Notes under the pieces: model-generated
The model's database searches: none
The model's input: only the letters and a program-made list of their open reading frames with translations
What the model was told of the DNA's origin: nothing
Shown here: piece by piece, positions 53,650 through 64,000 of the stretch
Numbering within the stretch: position 1 is the stretch's first letter
Layout of the letters: each line of letters opens with the position of its first letter
Made by a program: the position numbers and the translations under genes
NCBI GenBank assembly: GCA_964017235.1
Contig: OZ024929.1
Coordinates: 61,351,603 to 61,415,602 of the forward strand
Direction of reading: 5' to 3'
Origin: Sabellastarte sp. h YS-2021
Lineage: Eukaryota > Annelida > Polychaeta > Sabellida > Sabellidae
DNA: 64,000 nucleotides

Positions 53650-55835
53650 ATGTCTTCCCACCAAACAAATAAAGATAAGCCGAGATCTGTCAAGTGTCGG
53701 CACTTTTGCTTTGCGTTTGCTTCTCACAATTACTGTCCTACCTGTAGGGAATCTGGCAAGGATGATGACCCCTGTGTCACGTTTGAATCCCGCTGTGAAA
53801 TCTGTGCTTCTTTCACCGAAGAGCAATTAAAATTACACACAGAAAATGCTATGTCAAAAATCAAAAGAAAGACACTACTAGTTCTAAAGATGATGAACTC
53901 AATCTCTTAGGGGATGAGGACGTTGAATCCTTTACTGGATCTCCGGCAGACCTTGAGAGTGCTGCAGCCAACTTATTTACCTCTCCTCCACGTCCTCAGC
54001 CCCTACCCTTCGAGTCACTCTCTTTGAAAACGCCAGCAAAATCTGTCCCACCCACCCCAGGTACTGCCTTACAGCCGAAGACTTAGCATCCATTTACAGC
54101 ACTTAGCATCCATTTACAGCAGCAAATGGGGTCCTTCCAGGCATCTATGTTAGAAGCTTTTCAGTCTCTCCGAGACGAATTTACGTCTTTTCAGAAGACG
54201 TCTAAAAACAAGTGGAGGTGGATCAGACCTCGGCTTCAGCTTCTAAGCCTGGACCCTCCAATCAAGCTGTTAACCTGGACCTACCCCCTGTGAGACCTCG
54301 GCCTACCTCACACTCTGTTGAGGAAATGTAAGTGGACTATGGTCCTGCTCTTCCCCCACGTCTCGGTGCTGATCATCATAACGCATCAGATCAGCATTCA
54401 GGCCTATCCGAGGAGCCTTCTAAGAAGGCCTCGGATAGACCTAAAAAGCACTGTCACCCTCATAAAAGGCATGACATTGAACCGAGGTCCGCCTCGGATC
54501 AATAAACAGATGAATCTGATGAACCTCGGATTTCATCTTCTAAACCTAAAAAACATGCTGACAAGAGTAAACATAAGGTGAGGTCCAGATACGTGTCATC
54601 ATCTTCAGAGGAGGATCAGTCCTCTGCACCCAGACACAGGTCTTCAAAGCCTTCTGGGGCTCTCTCTGATCAAGACCAACCTCAACACAATCCAGACCCC
54701 CCTTATAGGGAAGTAGCTTCGTCTGACGTTCCTCCTCGGTATGCTGAGGAAGTGGACACCTTCAGGCGCATTCTTTCCCTCCCTGATCCCAGGGAGTCTA
54801 TGCCTAGGTCCTCCACCTCAGTCATGGGTCTGGACGATGAGAATGGCCGTCAGGAGCTCAGGCCTAGAGGCCCTTCCTCTATGCTCCCCCTCGGCTCAGT
54901 TATCAAAGATGCTTTTGATAAATTTGAGCATGATTTCCAGGCCGCTAATTTACCTGAGGGTAAATACATCAAACCTCCTCCTTCCACTGCTAAGTGGTAC
55001 AAGGTGGGACAGCCCTGTTAAGAGGAGAAAATGCAGGAGTTGAATACGGATTTTGCCAAAATCTGTATTACTCCTAAACCCCCTGGGGCCCCTATGGCCA
55101 AGGATCCCCCTACCAATTCTTAAGGAATTGGAACATCAAGCTAGACAGAATATATCCACTCAACATTACTGCTGCCTTTGCCAAGACTTCATCTTCTTGC
55201 AGTGCCACTTTTGAGAAGTGCCAACATAGCCTGAAATCAACCTTTAAGAAGGTTAAGTCTCAAATCCAAAAAGGTGCCAATCCTGAGAGAGCAGCCAAAC
55301 GTGGATATGAACAAGCCTGTGAATACTTATATGGAATAAGACTGTTCTTATTCAACACAGAGCTCTTCCATGCCTCAGCAAATCCTTAGCCCATATACTC
55401 CATAGGGAGCTCTATACTATGGGTAAAACCGGCTTGCTAAGGCGCGAAGCTGAAATGACCCTTTTACAACCACATCTAGGCGAAACGAGATGCCAAGAAC
55501 TCAGGAACTCGCCCTTTTGGCATTCTTCCTTGTTCAAGTCTCAACTTGTGAAGGAGGGAGAAGACGTCCTCCTCAATAAAGGCACCTCTAAAGACACTTT
55601 AGGTTTCGGACCCTATCAAAATAAGCCCTTTCATGGTCCCACAACAAGAAAAGAGGCTCCTACAGGAAATGCCCCTATGGGGGCAACTCCTCACAAAGCA
55701 GTAACCAATCGTTTTCCTCAGGTAGGGGGAAACCGAACTTCAGTGGCTCCAGGGGCCGTTTTCGACCCCACTCTAGGAGACGAGGACGTGGAAACCCCTC
55801 CCCTCCCCCCAGTGACTCCTTAAAAGCCTCTCTCA
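53650..55835 (+). pseudogene. DIRS-F gag, multiply frameshifted
   Basis: Begins at ATG 53650 (MSSHQTNKDKPR) with the Cys/His cluster CRHFC..YCPTC..C..CEIC, frameshifted near 53840. A 20-bp tandem duplication (acttagcatccatttacagc, about 54083-54122) and several indels follow. Readable segments are 54578-55021 (EEVDTFRRILSLPDPRESMP) and 55419-55800 (LLRREAEMTLLQP). The gag-stop region 'agtgactcc' is recognisable at about 55820. Confidence 0.75.
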
Positions 55836-57600
55836 GTCCACCAGTTGGAGGTCGCCTCCGTTCTTTCAGAAGAGACTGGCAAACAAACAAATGTTCTTCC
55901 AACGTGTTATACATTATCACCAATGGCTACGTACTGCCATTCATTTCAAAACCAACTCTGGTCAGATTCCCTCTGATTCAGTCAGAATACCAGGCCCGTC
56001 AAAAAGATCAAGCTCTGGCCACTTGTATCCAGTCTCTTCTGTCAAAGAACACAATAGAAAGGGTGGAAAATGTATAATCTCTCGGGTTTTACAGTCGCCT
56101 GTTTCTAGTCCCCAAGCCTCACCAAAGGTGGAGGCCGGTCATAGACTTAAGCAGGCTCAACACTTTTCTACACGTAGAAAAGTTCAAAATGGAAACTCCA
56201 GAGGCCATCAGGACCTCCCTGATTCCAGGGGAATAGGTATCGTCAATCAGACGCTTACCTTCACATCCCCATCCACCCAAACTCAAGGAAATACCTAAGG
56301 TTTTGCCACAGGTCACAGGTGTTCCAGATCACCTCCCTCCCTTTCGGACTAGCCACAGCCCCCCAGGTCATTACAATGATTGTAAAGGAAGTGAAGCTAA
56401 TGGCCCTCTCCAGAGTACCCAGACTTCACCAATACCTGGACGACTGGCTGGTCAGGTCCCAGTCTCAGGAGGAAGCCCAAGTTAACACTCGGGCAGTGGT
56501 AGACCTAACCTAGTCCTTGGGGTGGATAATAAATCAGGAAAAATCAGAACTAAAACCTACTCAGGTGTTTTCATTTGTGGGCTACGAATACCATCTAGAT
56601 TCAGCCCTTGTAAAACCCACTCAAGAGAGATGGCTCAAACTTCAGGATTTGATTATACGACTCAAGTCAAAACATGTTTTGACTGCAAGATGTTTGATGT
56701 TGCTAATTGGGTTGCTTGCCTCAATGGAGAAAAGGGTCCTGGAGAGACGCCTTCACACGAGGCCCTTTCAGTTTCATCTCAAGCAGCACTGGAGATATCC
56801 TCACTTGCTGGACTACCTCCTTCCTTGGACAGAAACCATTTCTGCACACCTAGACTGGTGGCAGAATCCCACAAACGTGATGAGAGGTGCAGACCTTCAT
56901 CCCAAAGACCACAGCATCCAACTCTTTACAGACACCTGAAACGAAAGTTGGGGCACTCACTTAGATCAAAGTTCTACAAAGGGTCTGTGGTCAGACCGGT
57001 AAAAAAGGCTACACATAAATGTCCTAGAGTTGAAGGCGGTCTCCCTGGCCCTTCGAAGCTTCAAGGACCAGTGTCAGAACCAAACAGTGTTGGTTGCAAC
57101 CGACAACTCAACAGTGGTAGCCTACATAAACAAACAAGGAGGAACTCACTCAGCAGAGATGTGCGCTCTCCTGTGGAAGATCATGACATGGTGCTATCAC
57201 ATAACATTGAAAGCCAGACACATTCCATGGTGCCTGAATGTGATGGCCGACCTGTCCAGTTCGAACCAAGTGCAGTCAACAGAATGGTCACTGCATCCAC
57301 AGGTGTTCAAACAGATCTGTCAAAAGTGGTTCACTTCTTGTGTAGATCTATTTGCCACTCATCTGAACCACAAACTTCCATTGTACATGTCTCCACTTCC
57401 AGACCCAAATGCTTGGGACTTAGATGCTCTGAACATAAACTGGATGGGTCTCACTGCCTATGCTTACCCTCCAATGGCTCTCCTTCACAGGGTGGTCCAA
57501 AAAATCAGGCAATGCCATTGCCTGATCATCGTCATAGCCCCAGGCATCGTAATAGCCCCCAGGCATCGTAATAGCCCCAGGTAACAGAGATCCCACCTCA
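55836..57600 (+). pseudogene. DIRS-F RT-RNase H-methyltransferase, broken
   Basis: RT with QYLDDWLVR (56435-56460) is interrupted by a stop near 56512. RNase H reads LFTDT then stop where relatives have TDAS (56936), followed by LKAVSLAL, ATDNST and VMADLSS. The MT domain is truncated: 'catcgtaatagccccaggca' is locally repeated near 57530-57580 and replaces the APGWPGMPWFWDL block. Confidence 0.8.
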
Positions 57601-57699
57601 ACTTCCGATGTCAACAACTCTTCTCAAACAGTCCCACAATTATGTGTTCCACAGCAGTCCACAACATCTCAACCTCCACGCCTGGTGTCTAGGAGTGGA

Positions 57700-58890
57700 C
57701 AGCTCCAAGAACAAGGCTTCTCTGTGAAGGTGGCAGAGAGAATTGCTGCTCCTCAGAGAGGACCATCTATAAGTCAAAGTGGGCCCTATTTGAAAAATGG
57801 TGCAGAGAAAATTCGGTGGATTTCTCCACTCCCTCTGTGAAACAAGTCTCAGACTTTTTCATGTATCTGTACCAAGATCTAGACAGACGCCCCTCGACCA
57901 TTGATGGTTACAGGACCGTCATTGTTCACACTTTGGACCCAGCGGGGCACCATATTTCTCAAAACTCAGACTTTCACAGGTTACTCTCCAGTTTTCACAG
58001 GGATCGTCCCAAAAGTTCCAGAAATCTTCCTAAGTGGAACCTTTCTGTTGTTCTCCAATGAGCTCACAAAAGCACCCTTTGAGCCTATGAAAGACACATA
58101 CCTCAAACATCTTACTCTCAAAACTGCTTTCTTGCTAGCTTTGGCCTCCGGCAAGCGCCGCAGCGAAATCCATGCCTGGGTTGCAAACAAAGTATCTAAT
58201 CTAGGCCAGTGGGAAAAGGTTGCCTTGTTTCCTTCTTCTGACTTCATAGCCAAAAACCAACTAGCAAGAGAAGGTTCTCAAAGTGTGTCTCCGGTGACTA
58301 TTCCTGCTTTGACTACAATTGTAGATGGACAATTCAAAGAAGACAGGACCTTGTGTCCGGTGCAGGCCCTGAGGTACTATTTGGATCGAACCAAAGACCT
58401 GAGAGGGTCTTGACGCCTCCTTTTCATCTCCTTTAAAACAGGACACACCTCAGACATCAGACCCGCTACTCTTTCTTCTTGGTTGAAACAAACCATTCTA
58501 CTTTGTTATAAACAAGCAGACCAACAATCCTTGGACTTAATCAAAGTTAAAGTGCATGACATTAGGGCCTTTGCGGCCTCTAAGGCCTTTTACGGTGGGG
58601 TATCGGTGGACCAAATCATGCAAGCCTGTCACTGGAAAGCTCACAACACATTTACAAATTTTTACCTAAAAGACCTTACTTGGTCAGACAACAACATGTA
58701 TCTGGGTCCAGTAGTGGCGGCACAACAAGTCCTACACCCTTCCCCTCAGACCAGTTATCCTTGGAAAGAAAAGAAGGGGGGGGCGCACATCCGCTGCAAC
58801 CAAGTCTTCAGGAGTCTAATCCCAGGGTCTAGGTATAGGTTTACCTCTCAAGATGTTACGGGTAAGGTCATTTTTAGTTTCAGTTTATAA
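57700..58890 (+). pseudogene. DIRS-F tyrosine recombinase, broken
   Basis: RPSTIDGYRTVIV, GKRRSEIHAW, HDIRAFAASKAF and ACHWKAHNTFTNFYL are all present. There is, however, a frameshift near 58055 and a stop at 58411-58413 (RGS*). Confidence 0.8.
58763..58783 (+). other. DIRS-F PPT-like polypurine tract
   Basis: GGAAAGAAAAGAA followed by eight G. It differs from DIRS-B by an A-to-G change and run length, but remains purine-only. Confidence 0.45.
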
Positions 58891-59256
58891 AGTATATTAT
58901 GTATTTAGGACTTATCAAGGTTGTCATTAATCTCATTTTGGGTGGCAAAAATTATTAGAACCCCAACCCTTGGGCTGGGTTCTTCTTTCGTGGATTGGTC
59001 CTAGGAACCTTACTCTTCGTAAGTGAGCACGGCTACACTTCTCTCCTACAATCAAACATCTGGACAGTTTAGGACTGTCTTTCATTCTATTCAGGTTTTT
59101 GGCTCATTACAGGCCTGGTCTTCGGGATTGGGGCACTGTAAATGGGACTTAGACTGGTATTTCAAAACATTCATTCTAATCTATTGCGTCAAAACCTAAG
59201 AAAAAACGCATATCTTTCAGTCTCATCTGTAGTCCCGCCACCGGGCGGTTGAATTC

Positions 59257-59357
59257 AGCACTCAGTCCCACATGGTAAGCTATAGTAGCGCAATAAAATT
59301 GAAATTTTTTTTACTTAAATGTAGCTTTTATAAGCTACAAGCTTACCATGTGGGACT
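59257..59357. repeat. DIRS-F internal complementary region
   Basis: 'cacatggtaagctatagtag' to 'aagctacaagcttaccatgt', the same design as the DIRS-B ICR. Confidence 0.85.
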
Positions 59358-59414
59358 GAGGAGAGTCCCACCCTGCCTCCCTGCTGTATCACAGCTGAGG
59401 GGTATGGTTCAAAA

Positions 59415-59604
59415 ATTGCAATGAGAAAGTAGGAAGAGATCTCGTAGAGTTCCACAAGAGGACAACCTGAGGCTACGGCCAACTATAAATGTCTTTTTTT
59501 CTTTGACGTTGGCCGGATGTCTTTGGCCATCCGAGAACAGCACTCAGTCCCACATGGTAAGCTTGTAGCTTATAAAAGCTACATTTAAGTAATTAAAATT
59601 TTCA
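59415..59604. repeat. DIRS-F right terminal repeat
   Basis: Starts 'caatgagaaagtaggaagag' and ends with the shared 'gtagcttataaaagctacat' segment. No left partner is present in the window. Confidence 0.7.
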
Positions 59605-60600
59605 AATTTGCAGACTTGTAGCTATTGCATTTAGAGTATTTTGTTTGAATAGATTATTCACTTTTCTATCCGCTATAACATAGTGAACTTGCAGACCTGT
59701 AGCCCATTGCAGAGCTGAGCAATAGCTATTTTCAGAATATAGCTATTGAGTAAATCAGTTGTAACTTGAAAAATATTACATTTACAGTATTTTGTTTAAA
59801 TATGTGATTCTTCTACTAATTTTTGGTTAGCTATAAGATAGAAAAATTGCAAACCTGTAACTCATTACATAGCTGAGCAATAGCTACTTCGAGGTTCTCA
59901 CTGTTGAGTAAATCAGTTGTAACTTGAAAACAATTACATTTAGAGAATTTTGTTTAAATATGTTATTCACGTACTTATGGGTCAGCTATAACATAGTGAC
60001 ATTGTAGACCTGTAGCTCATTGCATGGTTGAGCAATATCTGCTTTCAGGTTCTCGCTGTTGAGTAAATCAGTTGTAACTTGTTATAACATTCCGATCTGT
60101 AGCTCATTGCATAGCCGAGTAATAGCAAATTTCATGTTATCACTTTTTAGTAAATTGCTTGTAACATGAAAACTGTTATATTTAGTGAATTTTGTTTAAT
60201 TATAGTAAATCAGTTGTATTTTGAAAACTATTGCATTTAGAGAATTTTGTTTATGTATGTTATTTATGTACTTTTGAATCAGCTGTAACATAGTAAAATT
60301 GTAGACCTGTAGCTCATGGCACAGTTGAGCAATAGCTACTTTCAGGTTCTTACTGTTTAGTAAATCAGTTGTAACTTGAAAACTATTGCATTTAGAGAAT
60401 TTTGTTTAAATATGTTATTCACCTACTTATGGGTTAGCTATATGATAGTGAAATTATAGACCTGTAGCTCATGGCATAGTTGAGCAATAGCTACTTTCAG
60501 GTTCTCTCTGTTGAGTAAATGAGTTGTAACTTGAAAACTATTGCATTTAGAGATTTTTACTGTTGAGGAAATCGGTTGTAACTTGAAATCTATTGCATTT
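59605..60600. repeat. S1 satellite array, right flank of DIRS-F
   Basis: About six to seven diverged ~155-bp monomers ('gttgtaacttgaaaactatt', 'gcatttagagaattttg', 'ctgtagctcatggcat'). Confidence 0.8.
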
Positions 60601-60839
60601 ACAGTTGCATTTTCCTTTTCTTCATTCACTTCTCTGAAACTCAAAACACATGGTCAGCTGACACAGAGCCCGTTCATGGGCACTGATTGCTTGTTTTTAA
60701 TTCCTTTTCACCAGGTTTTTTTTTCAGAAAGTACTGGGTGTGGGTCAACCAAATTTGGTAAACATATTCCTGACATAAAAATCTAGGCGCCAGTCGGTAT
60801 TGGGATCAATAGGGCCATAATTGAGAAAAAAATTTGCTA
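60601..60839. other. Short non-coding spacer
   Basis: Includes a copy of the dispersed segment with GCCCGTTCATGGGC, related to that near 20.1 kb. No gene. Confidence 0.35.
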
Positions 60840-61049
60840 AAATTAGGCCTTTAACTCAGTTACTATTGGTCCTAGAGTTTTGGGGTGGTAAACCAACCTA
60901 TACGAAATCATGGGCTGGGAATCTTTTGGTGTGGTCAGATTTGAACTTGGCCCCTCCTTCAAGGTCAAACGAGGATAGCCAAACTTAAAAGTGCTTATAA
61001 CTCTCGTATTATTGGTCCTAGAGGTTTGGATGGTAAACCAACTTCAAGG
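60840..61049. repeat. S5 satellite, about 1.5 monomers
   Basis: 'attggtcctagagttttggg', 'gggctgggaatcttttggtg' and 'caaggtcaaacgaggatag', as at 37.2-38.3 kb. Interrupted by DIRS-G. Confidence 0.75.
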
Positions 61050-63040
61050 TGAAATGAGTATAATCATTGGCCCTATCAAAGTAGCATTTCAGAGCCCCTG
61101 CAGGCCATAGAGATCTATCTTGAATCAAACTGCTGTCCAAATGAAGTTTGAAAGCTGGAATGACCACAGGCTTACTTGCAGTAGGCCCATCCGAAGCCAA
61201 TGGGTTCTTGGCCAAAAGGCAGTTGATGGGGAAAGAGTTATTTGTGACCAATTCTCCTTATAACTAAGGGAAGATTTTGTCCAATCATAACTTCTTCTTT
61301 TGCCCGATTTCAAGGTCAAAAGAAAAACTCTTGAAAGTTCAAAATAAGCTTTCCCCAAGGGCTCAAAAGGTGGTTTGGTGAGAGTATATATGACCAATGA
61401 CATATCCCAAAGAGGGATAGATATCCCTAACAGTCAATTCAAGTCTTTTATTCAAGTTTTTTAGTCAAGACTTTTAGATACTTCCTCACCCTTCAAGCCC
61501 AACCCAACGGCAATTGCTGTTCTGTAGCCAGCAATAATAGATAGTTTGAGATTCTTTTCCTTAAACAAGTAGTTGAGGAAATTTGCTACACGTGTAATAG
61601 TGGGATAGAAGATGTCCCCCAGGATCTCTTCACCCCACTACCCAAAAGTGGAGCACATTGATTCATAGATTCTCCTAGAGGAGACACTCTATGAGGCGCC
61701 TTAATTGCTTCAACACTTTCTTTGAGAATATTCCTAAGATGTTCATGACAGACTCTAGATGCCAAGCATAAAGATTCAAGTAAGCTAAATTGTTGTGAAA
61801 CCTGTTGCTGAATGGCTGAGTCAACAGATTCACCCAAACAGTAAGCCTTAGAGCAAGTTTTGTGGACAAATCCTTAAGATCCTAAATCCAAGATATCCCT
61901 GGTTACCCTGGTACATAGTACAACCATGATGTTTTTTTGCACCTGTAAGTGGTCAACTTTTGAATCACCTGATGGATCAGGGTAACCGGACAAAATACAT
62001 ACCTGTCCAGACCCTCCCAAGAGATGTTGAATGCGTCTGTTTCCCAAGTCTCACCGTCGGGGACAGAAGAAACATACATTGGAAGCTTGTGATTCAACTC
62101 TGTTGCAAACAAATCTATCATTGATTGATACCAACAATGGCAGATTTGATTGAACACCTGATGATTCAAAGCCCATTCGATTTGAATCCCCATCTTTTCA
62201 GGACAAAGAATCTGCTAAAACATTTAGATTCCCTGGGATGCATTTTGCCCAAACCTGAATCCCTCTGGCATTCGTCCAAGCCATGATTCTCCAGATTAGG
62301 ACACACATTTCCTGAGAGTGAGGGCCTCCCTGTTTGTTCAGATAGGAAACCACTGATGAATTGTCTTTGGAAATCAGCAGATTTTGATTCAGACCCTGAT
62401 TTTCGTATGATTTTAAAGCTAGAAACACTACTTTTAGCCCTAGAATGTTTGATGCTTTAAGTGAGCAACCCAACCTTTTAGGGAAGCATTTGTGAACAGA
62501 AGAAGATTGTGTTCCTTCTGATGAAGTGGTGAGAACCTCCTTAAACTCAAAAGATTGGTCCATCAATGAAGTAACTCTTTCAGAACCTAAGACACTGGCA
62601 CCAGGATTGTTGACCTAGTTATTGATTTGTTGATTGGTGGACACTTGATCCTCTTTTTCCCCCAAAATCATAGTTATGTAGAAAATGCATTTGAAGGGAT
62701 TGTAATATTATATGAGACACTGAGGATACCAGGATGAGTGTGTTTTGAGATACAATTGGATTGGCCTCCTATGCAGACAACCCAATAGTATTGTTTTCTC
62801 CATTGAAGCCATGCTTACAACTTGTGACATGCGCTTCATTGGAGATGTGTAACATGGTAACTCTCTTTTTGAGAAGGCAATCGATTTTCTTTTGAGTTGG
62901 AAAGACTAGCCCTACAGTGAGATCGAATTTGTAACCCAAAAATTCAATTTCTTAAGTTGGAACTTTGATTCTTCAAAATTTATGATCCAACCCAGGCTTT
63001 TGACAAGATGAATCAACCTGTGGGTGTTGTCTAGGCATCA
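61050..63040 (-). mobile_element. DIRS-G: reverse-strand DIRS remnant related to DIRS-C
   Basis: On the minus strand, from 63040 downward: end of RT (LVKSLGWIINFEESKF), RNase H fragments (KDNSSVVSYLNKQGG, LNVLADSLS; 62198-62566), MT (IDLFATELNHKLPMYVSSVPD, YVFCPV; 61903-62193), MT tail and YR start (61586-61869), YR core (LTKPPFEPL, KSGKRRSYDW, NPLASDG, SLIQDRSLW; 61055-61403). Stops, deletions and frameshifts are throughout; no termini remain. It shares the FCP motif and INISWEGLD-like text with DIRS-C. Confidence 0.8.
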
Positions 63041-63054
63041 AGTATGTTCAGGTT

Positions 63055-63567
63055 AAAGCAGATGATACAGATGTATTTGTCCTTTTAGCGCACTATGTCT
63101 GGAAGCATACATTACTATCCAGGTTTCTATGAAAATATATGATAGAACAGTAATTAGAATCAATGAAACCGCTTCAAGACTTAAAAGCAAGTGTGTCACT
63201 TTATTACCCTTACATGCCTTAACAGGCTGTGATACTGTACCATACCCCTTTGGAAAAGGGAAAAATCAGTGCTGCTAACCTTCTACTAAAATCAGATGTA
63301 AATCTGGATGCCATGTGTAACATTGACACATCAGATGATACCATTATAGAACTTGGATCAACAGTACTGCCATACCTTTATGGTTGCCATTTAGAGAAAC
63401 TAACCTTAATAGCTTTTAATGTTTTAGTGCGTACCACGGAGCATGCGTCCCTTTCAAAAACTATTGCAAAGTATTTTAGGTTTAGGCTAAATTGCAGAAT
63501 TCCCCTCCCGGAAATAGATGAAAGCAGTTCCGTCAATATATCTAAGAAATATATGATAAAGAAGTAA
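63055..63567 (+). pseudogene. Broken ORF with DDTDVFVLL..LTGCDTV motif
   Basis: Pieces in two frames: DDTDVFVLLAHYVWKH then stop; LLPLHALTGCDTVPYPFGKGK in another frame; then ISAANLLLKSDVNLDAMC to IIELGSTVLPYLYG. The DTD..HALTGCDT..GKGK arrangement recurs in multicopy uncharacterised invertebrate proteins and may be a PIN-like nuclease fold. I cannot name the family with certainty. It abuts DIRS-G at about 63045. Confidence 0.45.
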
Positions 63568-63619
63568 GACAGAGACAGGTAGGCGGGTAGACAGGTCGGT
63601 GGGTCAGCAGGTTGAATCA

Positions 63620-63845
63620 TAAATCAATAAAACTTAAAATGCCTGATAAGCTTCCAACAATACATCCAGTGACAATGAAAAACCTCTTGCTTTAATACTA
63701 AAATTTCTAGTCACGTGATGGGATCCAAATATCCAAAAATCAATAAAACTTAAGATACCTGATGAGCTTCCAACAATATATCCAGTGACAATGAAAAACC
63801 TCTTTTATACTAAAATTTCTAGTCACGTGATGGGATCCAAGTATG
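63620..63845. repeat. Tandem pair of ~116-bp repeats
   Basis: 'caataaaacttaa', 'cttccaacaata', 'atccagtgacaatgaaaaac' and 'tctagtcacgtgatgggatc' occur twice (63625 and 63741), with point differences and a 5-base length difference. Confidence 0.8.
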
Positions 63846-63859
63846 TACTGTTGACCTAG

Positions 63860-64000
63860 TTGTATCCATGAAGTATTGTGGATACTTTGGTTTAGCGTTC
63901 GCTACGCCGCCGCTGCCGCTGCACGTAGAGAGATTTTCGGTGTTAAAGCTCTCCGAGGAAAACTATATCAGCTAGGTTCACCAAATTTGCAGGATATCTT
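63860..64000. repeat. S6 repeat start
   Basis: 'ggatactttggtttagcgtt' and 'gattttcgg', then 'gaaaactatatcagctaggt', match 38300-38400. Continues beyond the window. Confidence 0.6.

Larger units (their letters stand above)
53524..59604 (+). mobile_element. DIRS-F: degenerate DIRS-B subfamily member
   Basis: Similarity to DIRS-B starts just before gag ('gagttttcctcggtacagg' at ~53595); no left ITR is seen. gag, RT-RH-MT and YR are each broken. The ICR is at 59257-59357, and a right ITR of the same type but diverged lies at about 59415-59570. The right end near 59604 (..aaaattttca) is followed by aatttgcag and S1 satellite. Confidence 0.8.

Overview
This window looks like repeat-dominated eukaryotic DNA with no recognisable host gene. 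The organism is probably a marine invertebrate, most likely a bivalve or other mollusc. The evidence is tRNA-derived SINEs with a 'cgtaaaacccca' tail, ~145-190 bp tandem arrays of the kind carried by bivalve pearl/Helentron-associated elements, many DIRS-type tyrosine-recombinase retrotransposons, and a Ginger-like integrase with Ulp1 and PHD modules. This placement is inference.

Layout. 1-896: 3' end of a Ginger/gypsy-integrase-like gene with Ulp1 protease and PHD finger, frameshifted. 1.2-6.3 kb: DIRS-A, 5'-truncated, RT active site mutated. 6.5 kb: SINE fragment. 6.7-10.45 kb: satellite arrays. 10.45-16.83 kb: DIRS-B, apparently intact, with three long ORFs, inverted terminal repeats (ITRs) identical over 149 bp and an internal complementary region (ICR). 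16.8-22.7 kb: satellites, including a three-monomer higher-order repeat and an identical 610-bp tandem duplication. 22.73-29.8 kb: DIRS-C, with its gag split by a mobile satellite-bearing element and its RNase H broken by a 101-bp duplication. 29.8-39.26 kb: more arrays, a second copy of the satellite-bearing element, a 447-bp tandem duplication, a reverse SINE and an orphan DIRS left end. 39.26-45.1 kb: DIRS-D, coding-dead but with near-perfect ITRs. 45.27-50.63 kb: DIRS-E, right end lost. 50.6-53.5 kb: AT-rich DNA, a satellite array and a full SINE with target duplication. 53.5-59.6 kb: DIRS-F, degenerate. 59.6-61.05 kb: satellites. 61.05-63.04 kb: reverse-strand DIRS-G remnant. 63.05-64 kb: a broken ORF and repeats.

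How the DIRS genes work together. ORF1 is a Gag with N-terminal Cys/His clusters and an RG-rich tail. ORF2 is RT, RNase H and a Dam-like methyltransferase domain. ORF3 is a tyrosine recombinase (YR). The ICR is the reverse complement of the joined left and right ends, as expected for a circular intermediate, and the YR would integrate that circle. Insertions here have no target duplication and lie at AATTT-like sites inside satellite monomers.

Two features stand out. (i) Gag and YR share one reading frame, separated by a single TGA followed by C. Beyond it, that frame stays open across the whole overlapping RT-RH-MT ORF (nearly 2 kb in DIRS-B), and the same arrangement occurs in three divergent subfamilies. 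(ii) A polypurine tract (A-rich then 8-13 G), resembling a retroviral PPT, lies at or beyond the 3' end of YR in five elements. In addition, an entire satellite array with its flanks has moved as a unit into the DIRS-C gag.
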